This document shows positions 16,841 through 26,195 of a stretch of 64,000 nt of DNA, piece by piece; positions within the stretch are counted from its first letter, which is position 1, and every line of letters starts with the position of its first letter. The notes beneath the pieces were generated by a model, which saw only the letters and a list, made by a program, of their open reading frames with translations, searched no databases and was not told the DNA's origin. Source of the DNA: Hyphomicrobiales bacterium (GTDB taxonomy: Bacteria; Pseudomonadota; Alphaproteobacteria; Rhizobiales; Rhizobiaceae); contig UCEU01000009.1 of assembly GCA_900471485.1 (NCBI GenBank), forward strand, positions 119,559 to 183,558. The letters run 5' to 3'. A program made the translations under genes and the position numbers.

Positions 16841-19153
16841 ATGACCAAGAGATTCCAGTCGCTGTCCTTCAAGGTGATCGCGACGTTCATTCTGCTCACC
16901 GCGCTTTCCATCGCGGTCATCAACATCCTTGCTTACTTCGCCAGCAGCCGCATTTCGGATGAGCAGGCGCTGAAGGCCAAGGAAAGCGTTCTGATCTTTC
17001 GCGGCGACATGCTGCAGGACCAGCTGGAACAGCTGGAAAACCAGGCCAATTCGATTGCACGCATCGAAGCGCTGCAAATGTCGATCACAAGCCTCAAGAG
17101 TGGCTGGAAGACGATCGAGAAGACATCAGGCGACGCGCGGGCGGAACTGAAGAAGGTCTTCGTCACCGACAATCCCAATCCCGCCGACCAGCGTGAGAAG
17201 CTGCTGAAACCCGAGGCGCCAAGCGGCTTCTATTATTCCAACCATGAAAAGACCCAGGGCGAAGTCGCTCGCGACCTCGAGAACACCGCCTTCAGCGACC
17301 TCCTGATCGCCGATCTCGACGGCAACGTCATGTATTCCTACAAGAAGGGTGACGATTTCGCCGAGAACCTGAAGGCCGATGCCTGGAAGATGACCGGTGC
17401 CGGCGTCGCCTTTGCCAAGGCAATCGACAATACCGCGAAGGCGACGGACGATTCCGCGCCGACTGGCTTCTCCGGTCTCCGCGTTGATGCCACGAGCGGT
17501 AAGTCGGCGATCTTCTATGCGGTGCCGATCGTCAAGCTTGGAGCGCCCAAGGGCATCATTCTCTTCAAGGTCCGCGACGACATCATCAGCAGCATCCTTG
17601 CCAAGGGCGTGGTTGCCGGCAGCACCGCACAGGCCGCTGTGGTTTCCGAGGATGGGTCTGCGGTGGCGGTCAACGCGGCCGGCCAGCTGGCAGCGATCGA
17701 CGCCGCGCCGTTCACCTTCGTCAAGGATGCTTTCGCCGGATCGGCGATGACGGTCGCGGATTTCTCCCGCGCCGACGGTGCCGCCCGCGCCTATGTCCGG
17801 GGCATCTCCTACGCGGGATCGCGCTTCCTCGTTGTCGAGAGCGTGTTGATCAGCGAACTCAATGCCGGTTCGATCGAGCTCGCCACGCTGCTGACGATGA
17901 TTGCGATCGGCGTCCTCATCGTCATGTCGGCCGCCATCGGTGTCATCATGAAGCTGCTGTTCGCGCCGCTTGCCCGCCTGGCCGATGTGACGCGCGACGT
18001 CGCGGACGGCAAGCTCGACGCGGAGATCGGCAGCCAGAACCGTGGCGACGAGATCGGGACCATGGCCAAGGCTCTGGCCCGCTTCAAGCAGTCGCTGATC
18101 GAGGGCCGCGAACTTGAAGCCGCCAGCACCGAAACGCGGGCGCGCGCCGAGCGCGAGCGGCAGCAGAACCTTGCCGAGCGCGAGAGCGAGGCAAGAACGC
18201 TGCAGCAGGTGGTCGAGGCGCTGGACGATGGCCTTCGCCATCTCGCAAGCGGTGATCTCGCCTATCAGATCGACACCCGTTTCCCGGGCGAGCTGGAAGG
18301 CCTGCGGGTGAACTTCAACCACGCGCTGGCGGCGCTCAGCGAAACGATGACGGCGATCGGCGGCAATTCCAATGCCGTGCGTGCCGGCTCCGAGGAAATG
18401 CGCACCAGCGCCGACGAGCTTGCCGGTCGCACCGAGCGACAGGCGTCGTCTATCACCGAGACGGCGCATGCGATCGATGCGATTACCCAGTCGGTCCGCG
18501 TTCAGATCGAGCGCGCCGAGCAGGCCGAACGTATCGCCCGCGACACCAAGCGCGAGACGACCGGCTCGGCCCAGATCATGCGCGAGGCGATCGACGCGAT
18601 GGAAGCGATCCAGACATCATCGCGCCAGATCAATTCGATCATCACCGTTATCGACGCGATCGCCTTCCAGACCAACCTGCTGGCCTTGAATGCCGGCGTC
18701 GAGGCGGCGCGGGCGGGCGAGGCGGGCAAGGGCTTTGCCGTGGTGGCCATGGAGGTGCGTGAACTGGCGCAGCGCTCGTCCGGTGCTGCCAAGGAAATCG
18801 CCGATCTCCTGAAGAAGTCCACGCATGAAGTGGAGACCGGCGTTTCGCTGGTCGAACGTGCCGGCGAGGCGCTGACGGGTATCGGCGGCCATGTCGAGGC
18901 GATCAACGGCCAGATCAGCGAGATCATGGAAACGACCCGCGAGGAGGCCGACACGCTGCGGCAGATCAATTCTGCCGTATCCGGGCTGGACCAGATGACG
19001 CAGCAGAACGCGGCCATGGTGGAGGAGACCACGGCGGCCATCCACCGCCTGGCAAACGAGGCCATGGAGATGGACCGGCAGCTCGCGAACTTCACCCTGG
19101 CTGGGAACGATCACCGCGGCGCCGAAGTGCATCAGCTGCGCCGGCACGGATAA
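16841..19153 (+). CDS. Methyl-accepting chemotaxis protein
   Basis: A 770-residue transmembrane chemoreceptor. TM1 is at about residues 10–33, followed by a periplasmic sensing domain of about 310 residues (Cache-like in length and composition) and TM2 at about 344–372. A HAMP domain follows (FAPLARLADVTRDVADGKL), then a second HAMP-like segment (LRHLASGDLAYQI, about 455–505). The MA signalling domain has the tip AFQTNLLALNAGVEAARAGE near residue 607. Adaptation-site context is ERQASSITETAHAIDAI. There is no C-terminal CheR-docking pentapeptide (ends QLRRHG). It would feed CheA/CheW; the ligand is unknown. It is a single-gene unit. ATG 16841 is chosen because TM1 follows directly. Confidence 0.93.
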   Translation: MTKRFQSLSFKVIATFILLTALSIAVINILAYFASSRISDEQALKAKESVLIFRGDMLQDQLEQLENQANSIARIEALQMSITSLKSGWKTIEKTSGDARAELKKVFVTDNPNPADQREKLLKPEAPSGFYYSNHEKTQGEVARDLENTAFSDLLIADLDGNVMYSYKKGDDFAENLKADAWKMTGAGVAFAKAIDNTAKATDDSAPTGFSGLRVDATSGKSAIFYAVPIVKLGAPKGIILFKVRDDIISSILAKGVVAGSTAQAAVVSEDGSAVAVNAAGQLAAIDAAPFTFVKDAFAGSAMTVADFSRADGAARAYVRGISYAGSRFLVVESVLISELNAGSIELATLLTMIAIGVLIVMSAAIGVIMKLLFAPLARLADVTRDVADGKLDAEIGSQNRGDEIGTMAKALARFKQSLIEGRELEAASTETRARAERERQQNLAERESEARTLQQVVEALDDGLRHLASGDLAYQIDTRFPGELEGLRVNFNHALAALSETMTAIGGNSNAVRAGSEEMRTSADELAGRTERQASSITETAHAIDAITQSVRVQIERAEQAERIARDTKRETTGSAQIMREAIDAMEAIQTSSRQINSIITVIDAIAFQTNLLALNAGVEAARAGEAGKGFAVVAMEVRELAQRSSGAAKEIADLLKKSTHEVETGVSLVERAGEALTGIGGHVEAINGQISEIMETTREEADTLRQINSAVSGLDQMTQQNAAMVEETTAAIHRLANEAMEMDRQLANFTLAGNDHRGAEVHQLRRHG

Positions 19154-19159
19154 AATGGG

Positions 19160-19180
19160 GCGCCGGCCTCTGGCCGGCGC
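19160..19180 (+). terminator. Weak hairpin after the chemoreceptor gene
   Basis: 9-bp perfect stem GCGCCGGCC / GGCCGGCGC with a TCT loop, 6 bases after the stop. No clear T run follows (TTCCCG), so termination strength is doubtful. Confidence 0.45.
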
Positions 19181-19191
19181 TTCCCGCGCTG

Positions 19192-19220
19192 TTGACAGGC
19201 GAAGGTCTGTTGCCTATCCA
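19192..19220 (+). promoter_or_regulatory. Promoter for the fluoride riboswitch and CLC-F gene
   Basis: Consensus -35 TTGACA (19192–19197), 17-base spacer, -10 TATCCA (19215–19220). The predicted start near 19226 coincides with the 5' edge of the riboswitch. Confidence 0.7.
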
Positions 19221-19225
19221 ATGCT

Positions 19226-19294
19226 CACGGTAATGGATTCTGCCGGACCAATAACGGTCGAACCGCTTCCCCGATGAAGCTGATGACTCCTACT
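19226..19294 (+). ncRNA. Fluoride riboswitch (crcB motif)
   Basis: The 3' segment GCTGATGACTCCTAC (19280–19294) is the hallmark end of the crcB/fluoride aptamer. Upstream are ACGGTAATGG, AACCGC and a stem GCTT/AAGC around CCCCGATG, as in known examples. Right after it a second hairpin (CTACTC…CGCG-CTGA-CGCG…GAGTAG, about 19290–19317) can act as the expression platform. It precedes a CLC-F gene, the expected target. Boundaries are approximate. Confidence 0.88.
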
Positions 19295-19384
19295 CAACGC
19301 GCTGACGCGAAGGAGTAGAGTCGTGCCTGGAAATAAGTCACCCTTGTCTCGCCGTTTTGATCCGTATGCCGGAGGAAACTTCTG

Positions 19385-20725
19385 ATGGGTTTCTTCGATA
19401 TTGTCGGCCTGCGCGTGCGGCAGGTCCGCGCCCTGTTGAAATGGGCGGTGGTCGTCACGCCGATGGCTATCGTGGTCGGTTCTCTCGTTGCCCTGTTTCT
19501 GTGGGCGCTTGATGAAGCCACCGCGCTCCGCTTCGATCATCCCTGGCTGATCTACACAATGCCCGTTGCCGGCTTCGCGATGGTCTTCGTCTATGGCCGT
19601 TTCGGCGGCGCCGCAGAAGGTGGCAACAACCTGATCGTCGACCAGATCCACGAACCCGGTGGCGGCGTGCCGTTGCGGATGGCGCCGCTCATCCTGGTCT
19701 CGACCGTCGTGACCCACCTCGTCGGCGGCTCGGCGGGGCGTGAGGGGACGGCCGTGCAGATGGGCGGGAGCCTGGCGAGTTCCTTCGGGCGGATGTTCCG
19801 GTTGAGCCCGGCCGAGACGCGCATTCTATTGATGGCTGGGATCGCCGCCGGCTTCGGCGCCGTGTTCGGCACGCCGATCGCGGGCGCCGTCTTCGCGCTC
19901 GAGGTGCTGACGATCGGCCGCATCCAGTATGAGGCGTTGCTGCCGGCGCTGCTGGCGGCGATCGTAGCGGACTGGACCTGCCATGCCTGGGGCATCGAGC
20001 ATACGCAGTATCACATCAGCTTCCTTGACGGTGCTGCCGCTGGCTTCAACCTGCAGCCGCTGTTGCTTCTCAAGGTCGTCATCGCCTCTGTGGCCTTCGG
20101 GATCATGGCGCATCTTTTCGCGGAGGTGTCGCATCGGCTTTCGGCCTTGCTGAAGAGGGCGATCGGTTACGCGCCGTTGCGTCCGGTATTGGCCAGCGCG
20201 GTGCTGCTGGTGCTGGTCTATCTGCTTGGGACGCGCGAATATCTCGGGCTCGGCGTCTGGTCGCCCAATCCTGGAGATGCGACCATTGCCGGCTTCTTCC
20301 AGCCTGGGCATGTCGATTACTGGAGCTGGTTCTGGAAGGCGCTGTTTACGGTCATAACCCTGAGTTCCGGCTTCAAGGGCGGGGAGGTGACGCCTCTGTT
20401 CTTTATTGGCGCGGCACTCGGAAGCGCGCTGGCGGGTGTGCTCGGCGCGCCGGTCGATCTGTTCGCGGCGCTCGGTTTCGTCGCGGTGTTCGCGGGCGCC
20501 ACCAACACGCCGCTCGCCTGCCTGATCATGGGCATGGAACTGTTCGGCGCGACGCATGCGGTCTATCTCGCCGTGGCCTGCTTCGTCGCCTATCTCTTCA
20601 GCGGCCACTCCAGCATCTACCTCGCGCAGCGCGTCGGCGTGCCGAAGACGGTTGCCAGCGATCTCCGGGAAGGCGTCGCGGTGCGCCATCTTCGCGAGCG
20701 TCGGCCGCCTGATGCGGCCGCGTAG
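19385..20725 (+). CDS. eriC: CLC-F fluoride/proton antiporter
   Basis: A 446-residue CLC-family membrane transporter. The selectivity region reads [13 protein letters not shown] at residues 115–127, with the gating glutamate at 120. The Thr after GREG (instead of Pro) and the Met are marks of the fluoride-specific CLC-F branch, as is the GGEVTPLF segment near residue 333 in place of the chloride-type GGIFAP. CLC-F proteins expel cytoplasmic fluoride in exchange for protons. A fluoride riboswitch lies directly upstream, with a GGAGG ribosome site 10–14 bases before the ATG. The gene is a single unit with its own promoter. Confidence 0.93.
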   Translation: MGFFDIVGLRVRQVRALLKWAVVVTPMAIVVGSLVALFLWALDEATALRFDHPWLIYTMPVAGFAMVFVYGRFGGAAEGGNNLIVDQIHEPGGGVPLRMAPLILVSTVVTHLVGGSAGREGTAVQMGGSLASSFGRMFRLSPAETRILLMAGIAAGFGAVFGTPIAGAVFALEVLTIGRIQYEALLPALLAAIVADWTCHAWGIEHTQYHISFLDGAAAGFNLQPLLLLKVVIASVAFGIMAHLFAEVSHRLSALLKRAIGYAPLRPVLASAVLLVLVYLLGTREYLGLGVWSPNPGDATIAGFFQPGHVDYWSWFWKALFTVITLSSGFKGGEVTPLFFIGAALGSALAGVLGAPVDLFAALGFVAVFAGATNTPLACLIMGMELFGATHAVYLAVACFVAYLFSGHSSIYLAQRVGVPKTVASDLREGVAVRHLRERRPPDAAA

Positions 20726-20838
20726 CCTGCCGGCGTCCTGAGCCATCGGGCATGTGCCGATTTTCGGCCGCTGCCCTTTGGTCCGCCGATCCGAGCACCT
20801 ACATAGACGTCTCATTCCAATCACCGACAGGCCGCGCC

Positions 20839-21834
20839 ATGGTTCCCTTTTCCATCCTCGATCTCTCACCCGTTGCCGAGGGCAGCACGATCCGACAGTC
20901 GCTGGAGGGGTCGGCGCGGATGGCGCAGAAGGCCGAGGAGTTCGGCTACAAGCGTTTCTGGCTTGCGGAGCACCACGGCATGCCGGGAATTGCCAGTGCC
21001 GCGACCTCGATCGTCATCGCCCATGTAGGAGCCGCCACGAAGCGTATTCGGGTCGGCTCCGGCGGTATCATGCTGCCGAACCATTCGCCGCTCGTCATCG
21101 CCGAGCAGTTCGGGACGCTGGAAGCGCTGTTTCCCGGTCGCGTCGATCTCGGGCTCGGGCGGGCGCCCGGCACCGACATGCGCACGGCGCAGGCGCTGCG
21201 GCGCAACCTGGATGCCAGCCACTTCCCTAACGATGTGGTTGAGCTGCAGCAGTTGCTCGGCGCACCGGTGGAAAATCAGGCGATCCTCGCCGTGCCGGGC
21301 ATGAACACGAACGTGCCGATCTGGTTGCTTGGCTCCAGTCTCTACAGCGCGCAGCTTGCCGGCATGCTGGGGCTTCCCTATGCGTTCGCCTCGCATTTCG
21401 CGCCGGATTCGCTGCTCGATGCACTCGATATCTATCGCGATCGGTTCCAGCCGTCGGCGGTGCTCGACAAGCCCTATGCCATGGTCGGCGTGATGGGCTC
21501 GGTGGCGGAGACAGACGAGGAGGCACAGTATCATTTCACTTCGGCGCAGCAGCAGTTCGTCAATCTACGCCGTAATGTGCGCGGACAGTTTCCGCGGCCG
21601 GTGGAGGACATGGAAAGCTTCTGGTCGCCGATGGAGAAGATGACCGTGGAGCATACGCTGCGCTATGCCGTGGTCGGTTCCCAGCGAACGGCGGAGGCCA
21701 AGCTCAACGACTTCATCAAGGATACCGGCGCCGACGAGGTGATCATCTCCATGCCGATCCACGATATCGAGGCGCGGCTGAAGTCGGTGGAGCTGTTCGC
21801 AGGCCTAGGCAATTTCATGCGGGTTGCCGCATAG
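20839..21834 (+). CDS. Luciferase-like flavin-dependent monooxygenase
   Basis: A 331-residue LLM-class (bacterial luciferase-fold) oxidoreductase. Family features are [14 protein letters not shown] at the start, [19 protein letters not shown] near residue 45, [17 protein letters not shown] near 72, and [10 protein letters not shown] near 110. It belongs to the group annotated with FMN-dependent alkanal-monooxygenase-like proteins (YhbW type); the substrate is not predictable. ATG 20839 is chosen over the longer frame because the family starts MVPFSILDL. It converges on the SH3 gene 26 bases away. Confidence 0.88.
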   Translation: MVPFSILDLSPVAEGSTIRQSLEGSARMAQKAEEFGYKRFWLAEHHGMPGIASAATSIVIAHVGAATKRIRVGSGGIMLPNHSPLVIAEQFGTLEALFPGRVDLGLGRAPGTDMRTAQALRRNLDASHFPNDVVELQQLLGAPVENQAILAVPGMNTNVPIWLLGSSLYSAQLAGMLGLPYAFASHFAPDSLLDALDIYRDRFQPSAVLDKPYAMVGVMGSVAETDEEAQYHFTSAQQQFVNLRRNVRGQFPRPVEDMESFWSPMEKMTVEHTLRYAVVGSQRTAEAKLNDFIKDTGADEVIISMPIHDIEARLKSVELFAGLGNFMRVAA

Positions 21835-21860
21835 GCGACCATTGCTTCAGGGGTGGGCGC

Positions 21861-22460
21861 CTACTTGATCGTTTCGGTCGGGTAGACGCCCCATAGAGCC
21901 GACTGCCTGACGAAACCGTCGACCTGATGATTGGTGACCTCGACATTGCACCATGCGCCATCGCAGGAATGGATGCCGAGCCTGACTCTGGCGCCGAGCA
22001 TTGCCAGTGCTCGGGCCGAGCTCGCCGGTTCCGTTCGAAGAGCGACCGGCGACGCGATCCAGGGACCAATCAGCGCGGTACGCTTGCTTGAGAGCAGCGC
22101 GCGGTGCATCCAGCCTGAAATGCCGTCGCTGTCGCGGACCTGACGCCAGTTTCCATATTCGGCGGTGATCTCGAAGGGCAGGCCCGCGACCTTGTAGATC
22201 CACTCCGTACCGTAGTCGGTCGAAGGGCCGACGCGCATGCGCGCCTCCCTCGATCTCAGCGAAACGAAACGCGGCACCGGCAGCCCGGTCTCACGGCCCT
22301 TGGCCTGGCTGACGAGCATCGCCTGCGGCTGTACCGGATTGGCTGACAGCGGCGCGGCGAAGAGGAGGAGGGCCGTCGCCAGGCTGCCGAGGCACACCTG
22401 GCTTCTCCCGCCGGTCAGGGAATGACCACCCTTGGGCCGCGAATGCACGGGATGCCGCAT
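21861..22460 (-). CDS. Exported bacterial SH3-domain protein
   Basis: A 199-residue protein. A basic N-terminus and hydrophobic segment (about residues 20–40, ending PLSANP) look like a signal peptide or anchor. A bacterial SH3 fold follows (REARMRVGPSTDYGTEWIYKVAGLP, about residues 72–96, then NWRQVRDSDGISGWMHRALL), with a second weaker repeat (RTEPASSARALAMLGARVRLGIHSC). Such domains often bind cell-wall peptides. It starts 2 bases past the upstream IalB-like gene and is probably co-transcribed with it, which points to an envelope role. Confidence 0.85.
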   Translation of the reverse strand: MRHPVHSRPKGGHSLTGGRSQVCLGSLATALLLFAAPLSANPVQPQAMLVSQAKGRETGLPVPRFVSLRSREARMRVGPSTDYGTEWIYKVAGLPFEITAEYGNWRQVRDSDGISGWMHRALLSSKRTALIGPWIASPVALRTEPASSARALAMLGARVRLGIHSCDGAWCNVEVTNHQVDGFVRQSALWGVYPTETIK

Positions 22461-22462
22461 CC

Positions 22463-22951
22463 TTAGTTGCAGCTGCTCATGCGCTTCAGCGCGGCGGTGA
22501 CGCCGTTCAGCGAGTATGTATAGCTGGTGGCGGTGCCGCGCTTGGACACGGCCTCGAGTTTCAGATCAGCGCCGGAACGCATGGCGTTGATGAAAGCGGG
22601 CTCGCGGGCTTCCTCGGCGAGCCATGCCGACTTGTCCTTTACGAACATCACGAACTTGTTGTCGCCAATGGTGACGTTGATGCGGGATCCGGCCTTGAGC
22701 TCGTAGCCCATGATCGCCTGCGGCTCCAGGCCGGCGCCCTTGGTGCTGCCGACGATGAAGAAGTTGCTGCCGTGGTCCACGGATGCCGGCTGCTGCGCCT
22801 TCGGAATGGTCAGCACGTAGCAGGATTTGCTGCCGCCGGACTGGTAGGAATAGACGCCCCAGTCGTCGAACTGCTTGACCATGGTCGGCTGCGCGTGGGC
22901 TGCGAGCGCACCGATAAGCAGGAACGAGAGGGAGAGGGTGGTTCTTTTCAT
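22463..22951 (-). CDS. Invasion-associated locus B (IalB) family protein
   Basis: A 162-residue secreted protein. The signal peptide covers residues 1–20 (ends AHAQ). The IalB family pattern follows: FDDWGVYSYQ, a single Cys in KSCYVLTIPK, and a C-terminal Cys in MSSCN that can pair with it. IalB of Bartonella is linked to red-cell invasion; free-living rhizobia carry several paralogues of unknown envelope function. Only 2 bases separate it from the downstream SH3 gene. Confidence 0.87.
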   Translation of the reverse strand: MKRTTLSLSFLLIGALAAHAQPTMVKQFDDWGVYSYQSGGSKSCYVLTIPKAQQPASVDHGSNFFIVGSTKGAGLEPQAIMGYELKAGSRINVTIGDNKFVMFVKDKSAWLAEEAREPAFINAMRSGADLKLEAVSKRGTATSYTYSLNGVTAALKRMSSCN

Positions 22952-23131
22952 GGCATGTTACCCCGCCTTTTGTGTGAAGGAGGCTGGCCCTGAAACAGAC
23001 CGGCTCAATGAATCCGGGGCATTCAAGTTCGACGGGGTTAGCGGAGTCTTAATTAGGTTCGCCAGATCACGGACGTGTTACCGATCCATCAGATGATGTG
23101 ACAATGCCGCCCGATCTATCCACAGGCACAA

Positions 23132-23162
23132 AAAAACCGGCCGCGTTTCCGGGCCGGTTTTT
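23132..23162 (-). terminator. Terminator after yebC
   Basis: 11-bp perfect stem AAAAACCGGCC / GGCCGGTTTTT with a 9-base loop, flanked by A and T runs on both sides; it ends 20 bases past the yebC stop. Confidence 0.85.
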
Positions 23163-23182
23163 AATCATCGTTCGAGAGGAGA

Positions 23183-23929
23183 TCAGGCCGAGAGCTTGGC
23201 CAGGACTTCTTCGGAGACTTCGAAGTTCGAATAGACGTTCTGCACGTCGTCGTCGTCCTCGAGGCTGTCGATCAGCTTCAGCAGCGACTGGGCGCGTTCT
23301 TCATCGACAGGCACGTTGTTCTGGGCACGCCAGACGGCCTTGACGGTTTCGGCTTCGCCGAGCGAGGCTTCCAGCGCCTTGGCGACTTCGCCGAGGGCTT
23401 CGAAACCGCAGGTGATGTAGTGGCCTTCCTCGTCGGTCTCTACGTCGTCGGCACCGGCTTCGATCGCCGCTTCCATCATCTTGTCGGCATCGCCGGCAGC
23501 AAGCTTGTAGGTGATCTCACCGACATGGTCGAAGGAGAAGGACACCGAGCCGGTTTCGCCCAATGCGCCGCCGGCCTTGGTGAAGATCGAGCGGACGTTC
23601 GAGGCGGTGCGGTTGCGGTTGTCGGTCAGCGCTTCGACGATGATCGCCGTGCCGCCGGGGCCGTAGCCTTCGTAACGCACTTCATCGTAGTTCTCGCCGT
23701 CGGCACCGGCAGCCTTCTTGATGGCGCGGTCGATGTTGTCCTTCGGCATGGACTGGGCCTTGGCGTTCTGGATCGCCAGACGCAGGCGGGCGTTCATCGA
23801 CGGGTCGGGCAGACCGGCCTTGGCGGCAACGGTGATTTCGCGCGCGAGCTTCGAGAACATTTTCGACCGCACGGCATCCTGACGGCCCTTGCGATGCATG
23901 ATGTTTTTAAACTGTGAATGGCCAGCCAT
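23183..23929 (-). CDS. yebC: YebC/PmpR family protein
   Basis: A 248-residue cytoplasmic protein, full length for the family. It starts [18 protein letters not shown] and contains [14 protein letters not shown] and RYEGYGPGG, the YebC signature. Family members were annotated as transcription regulators; recent work assigns some of them to relief of ribosome stalling at proline stretches. In many alphaproteobacteria yebC is directly upstream of ruvC; here three plus-strand genes and two minus-strand genes lie between them. Confidence 0.95.
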   Translation of the reverse strand: MAGHSQFKNIMHRKGRQDAVRSKMFSKLAREITVAAKAGLPDPSMNARLRLAIQNAKAQSMPKDNIDRAIKKAAGADGENYDEVRYEGYGPGGTAIIVEALTDNRNRTASNVRSIFTKAGGALGETGSVSFSFDHVGEITYKLAAGDADKMMEAAIEAGADDVETDEEGHYITCGFEALGEVAKALEASLGEAETVKAVWRAQNNVPVDEERAQSLLKLIDSLEDDDDVQNVYSNFEVSEEVLAKLSA

Positions 23930-24103
23930 GGCACCCCTGTTCACGTCTCATTGTTCGGAATGGGCCGCCTTATAAGAGCGAAACGGGCCGTGTTCAAGGG
24001 AAAACGGCTATCGGCACGGCGAGGTTCGGGTTCCGGAAATGAAGGAACAAACGAGGGGTGCTGGCGTTTTCAAGCACGAGAGATCGAGAAGGAAGGAACT
24101 TCG

Positions 24104-24607
24104 ATGGCTAGCTTCAACGAGGCACAGGAACAGCCGGCACGCCAGCTGTGGGAACAGGTCAACGACGTCCATGCCGGCATGCTCGGCATCGATGGCATGA
24201 ACATGCACATGCAGCCGATGGCGCCGCATGCGGACCCTAAGACCAACACGATCTGGTTCTACACCAAGTCTGATGCGGATATCACGCGATCGATCAAGGC
24301 CGGTGCCCGGGCCCATTTCTGCGTGGTCGGCAAGAACCACGACTATCACGCCTGCCTTGCCGGCATGATCGAGGTGCGGCCGGATGTCTCGAAGATCGAC
24401 GAATACTGGAGCTCCATCGTCGCCGCCTGGTACGAGGACGGGAAGAAGGACCCGAAGCTGACGATGCTGGCGCTGCATGTCGACGACGCCGACATCTGGG
24501 TCTCGACCGGCAGCAAACTGAAATTCGGATGGGAGATCGCCAAGGCGAACCTGGACGACGAGAAGATGCCCGACGTCGGCATCAAGCAGCATCTGCAGTT
24601 CGCCTGA
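24104..24607 (+). CDS. Pyridoxamine 5'-phosphate oxidase-like (general stress protein 26) protein
   Basis: A 167-residue split-barrel flavin-binding-fold protein. Diagnostic parts are WEQVNDVHAGMLG near the start, NTIWFYTKSDADI near residue 48, and EYWSSIVAAWYEDGKKDPKLTML near 105, as in the GSP26-like subgroup. The cofactor may be FMN or F420-like; the substrate is unknown. ATG 24104 has a clear ribosome site (GGAAGGA). A terminator follows, so it is a single unit divergent from yebC. Confidence 0.88.
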   Translation: MASFNEAQEQPARQLWEQVNDVHAGMLGIDGMNMHMQPMAPHADPKTNTIWFYTKSDADITRSIKAGARAHFCVVGKNHDYHACLAGMIEVRPDVSKIDEYWSSIVAAWYEDGKKDPKLTMLALHVDDADIWVSTGSKLKFGWEIAKANLDDEKMPDVGIKQHLQFA

Positions 24608-24629
24608 GCCGTTAACGGCTGGGGACATA

Positions 24630-24664
24630 AGGCCCGGGGGCGCAAGCTCTCGGGTCTTTTTTGT
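24630..24664 (+). terminator. Terminator after the GSP26-like gene
   Basis: 9-pair stem with GCAA tetraloop (CCCGGGGGC / GCTCTCGGG, including G–T pairs) followed by TCTTTTTTG. Confidence 0.8.
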
Positions 24665-24690
24665 TCCTTGATCCGAACGCGATCGTAGGT

Positions 24691-24719
24691 TTGACCAAGT
24701 GGCCTCAATCTCATATCAT
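24691..24719 (+). promoter_or_regulatory. Promoter for the RHH/ParE toxin–antitoxin pair
   Basis: TTGACC (24691–24696), 17-base spacer, TATCAT (24714–24719), 25 bases before the antitoxin ATG. Confidence 0.6.
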
Positions 24720-24744
24720 TGTATTACAGATGGAGGTAAAAGCG

Positions 24745-25005
24745 ATGTCGGATCATGGTCTGTCAGATCCTGTTACCATGCGATTGCCACTCGATGTCCT
24801 GGCGGAAATCGAGGAAATCGCCGGCATTTGCGATCGCAGCAGAAGCTGGGTTTTTGTGCGGGCGTTGAAGTCCTATCTCGCTGCAGAAGGCCGAGAAATC
24901 ATCGAACTGGAGCGGGCGCGCAGGGAGGTTGACGCCGGTCTAGGGCATGACCTCGACGATGTGATCGATGAGGTCGATGCGATCGTGAAGGGTGCTGTTG
25001 CGTGA
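24745..25005 (+). CDS. Ribbon-helix-helix (CopG/ParD-like) antitoxin
   Basis: An 86-residue protein. The N-terminal ribbon-helix-helix is clear (PVTMRLPLDVLAEIEEIAGICDRSRSWVFVRALKSYL, residues about 9–45, split here for description). The acidic C-terminal tail (LDDVIDEVDAIVKG) should bind the toxin. The ATG at 24745 has a strong TGGAGG site. Its stop overlaps the toxin GTG start by 3 bases, which is typical TA coupling. Confidence 0.88.
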   Translation: MSDHGLSDPVTMRLPLDVLAEIEEIAGICDRSRSWVFVRALKSYLAAEGREIIELERARREVDAGLGHDLDDVIDEVDAIVKGAVA

Positions 25006-25346
25006 AGGTCATTCTCTCGCCGAAAGCCAGAGAATATGTCACATCAGAAGCGCGCTATCTGAAATCCAAAAGCACCAGCGCCGCTCAAGCTTTTGCCGAC
25101 GATCTCAAACGGCTGCGTCGGGAGCTTGCCGATTTTCCTCGAATGGGGCGAAGTTCAGAGGAACTTCCTGTGCCGCGTGCCCTGCGGTTCGTGATGGGCT
25201 CCTATCTCGTCGATTATGAAATCAGAGCCGACGAAATCGTCATCTTCGCAGTCCGGCATGGTCGCGAGCGACCGCCGGGCGTGGCGCTTGAGAATGACTT
25301 TGATCTTGAGGAGCCCGCAGACCGTGATGATACCGAGGTCCCATGA
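25002..25346 (+). CDS. ParE/RelE-superfamily toxin
   Basis: A 114-residue protein starting with GTG. Features of the ParE/RelE fold are KVILSPKAREYV at the start, SAAQAFADDLKRLRRELADFPRMG in the centre and EIVIFAVRHGRERP near the end (strand with Arg before the C-terminus). ParE members poison gyrase and RelE members cut mRNA; the sequence alone does not decide, though ParD-like antitoxin and FPRMG pattern favour ParE. The C-terminal 15 residues are acidic and unusual. It converges on the MBL gene 9 bases away. Confidence 0.87.
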   Translation: MKVILSPKAREYVTSEARYLKSKSTSAAQAFADDLKRLRRELADFPRMGRSSEELPVPRALRFVMGSYLVDYEIRADEIVIFAVRHGRERPPGVALENDFDLEEPADRDDTEVP

Positions 25347-25355
25347 CAGCGGCAG

Positions 25356-26195
25356 CTACTGCATCCCCTGCGCCACATAAATCTGCGGCTTCTTCGGCAG
25401 CGTGCGCAGCGACACGTCGATGCTGTTCGTCGGCGCGTAGACGATGTCGAAGTCGGGGCCGAACATCGAGAGGAAGCTCGCCAGCGGTCTTGGCTGGTGC
25501 ATCGGCAGGATCAGCGAGGAGCGCAGGCGCTTGATGATGCGGCTCATGCTGTCGGCGCCCATGGTAAGGCCGCCGTCTACAGGGACCATGACGATGTCCA
25601 GCCGGCCGATCTCCGTGTAATGGGCGTCGGTCAGTTCATAATGCAGGTGGCCGAGATGGCCGATGCAAAGGCCGGCGACCTCGAAGATGAAGATCGAGTT
25701 GCCGTCCTGCTGCGGCGCACCGAAGCCGCCTCGGATGTCGGTGGTGACATTGCGGATGTAGGTGTCGCCGACAACCATGTCGACCTTGGGTTTCTCCCCG
25801 GGCACGTCGCTCCAGCCGTGCAGCACGTATTTGATCGCGGGATCAGGCGCCAGCGTGTAGTGCGAGGAATGCGCGCGGTTCATGGTCGCCACCATGGGCA
25901 TGCGTGGCGGCGTGTACCAGCCGCTGTAATCGGTCGCGATGCTGACGCCGCCGGGCGTCTCGATGATGAAGGTGGAGTGGCCGATATAGGTGAGCTTGAC
26001 GGTCTCGTCGGCCACTGCGGTCTTTAGAACCGGCGCCGACCCGGAGAAGCTGGCGAACGTCGCCTTGGGGATGGACTGGGCGATGGCCTGGCACTGGCTG
26101 ACGTTTCGGCGTGCTTCCTGCGCCTGCGTGCGCTCGGCAGAAAGCCAGGCCGGCAGCAGCCCGATCATTGCGAAGACAAGAAAATGCAGCTTCAT
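25356..26195 (-). CDS. Exported MBL-fold (UlaG-like) protein
   Basis: A 279-residue protein with a signal peptide (about residues 1–25, ends TQAQ). The metallo-beta-lactamase fold is suggested by KLTYIGHSTFIIETPGGVSIATDYSG (about residues 68–93) and by VDMVVGDTYIRNV and IGHLGHLHYELTD further on. The usual first metal motif HxHxDH is replaced by AHSSHY (near residue 108), so the metal site differs from classical enzymes. A second pair, GHLGHLHY, supplies later histidines. Function unknown. It is 113 bases downstream of the YmdB gene on the same strand. Confidence 0.82.
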   Translation of the reverse strand: MKLHFLVFAMIGLLPAWLSAERTQAQEARRNVSQCQAIAQSIPKATFASFSGSAPVLKTAVADETVKLTYIGHSTFIIETPGGVSIATDYSGWYTPPRMPMVATMNRAHSSHYTLAPDPAIKYVLHGWSDVPGEKPKVDMVVGDTYIRNVTTDIRGGFGAPQQDGNSIFIFEVAGLCIGHLGHLHYELTDAHYTEIGRLDIVMVPVDGGLTMGADSMSRIIKRLRSSLILPMHQPRPLASFLSMFGPDFDIVYAPTNSIDVSLRTLPKKPQIYVAQGMQ

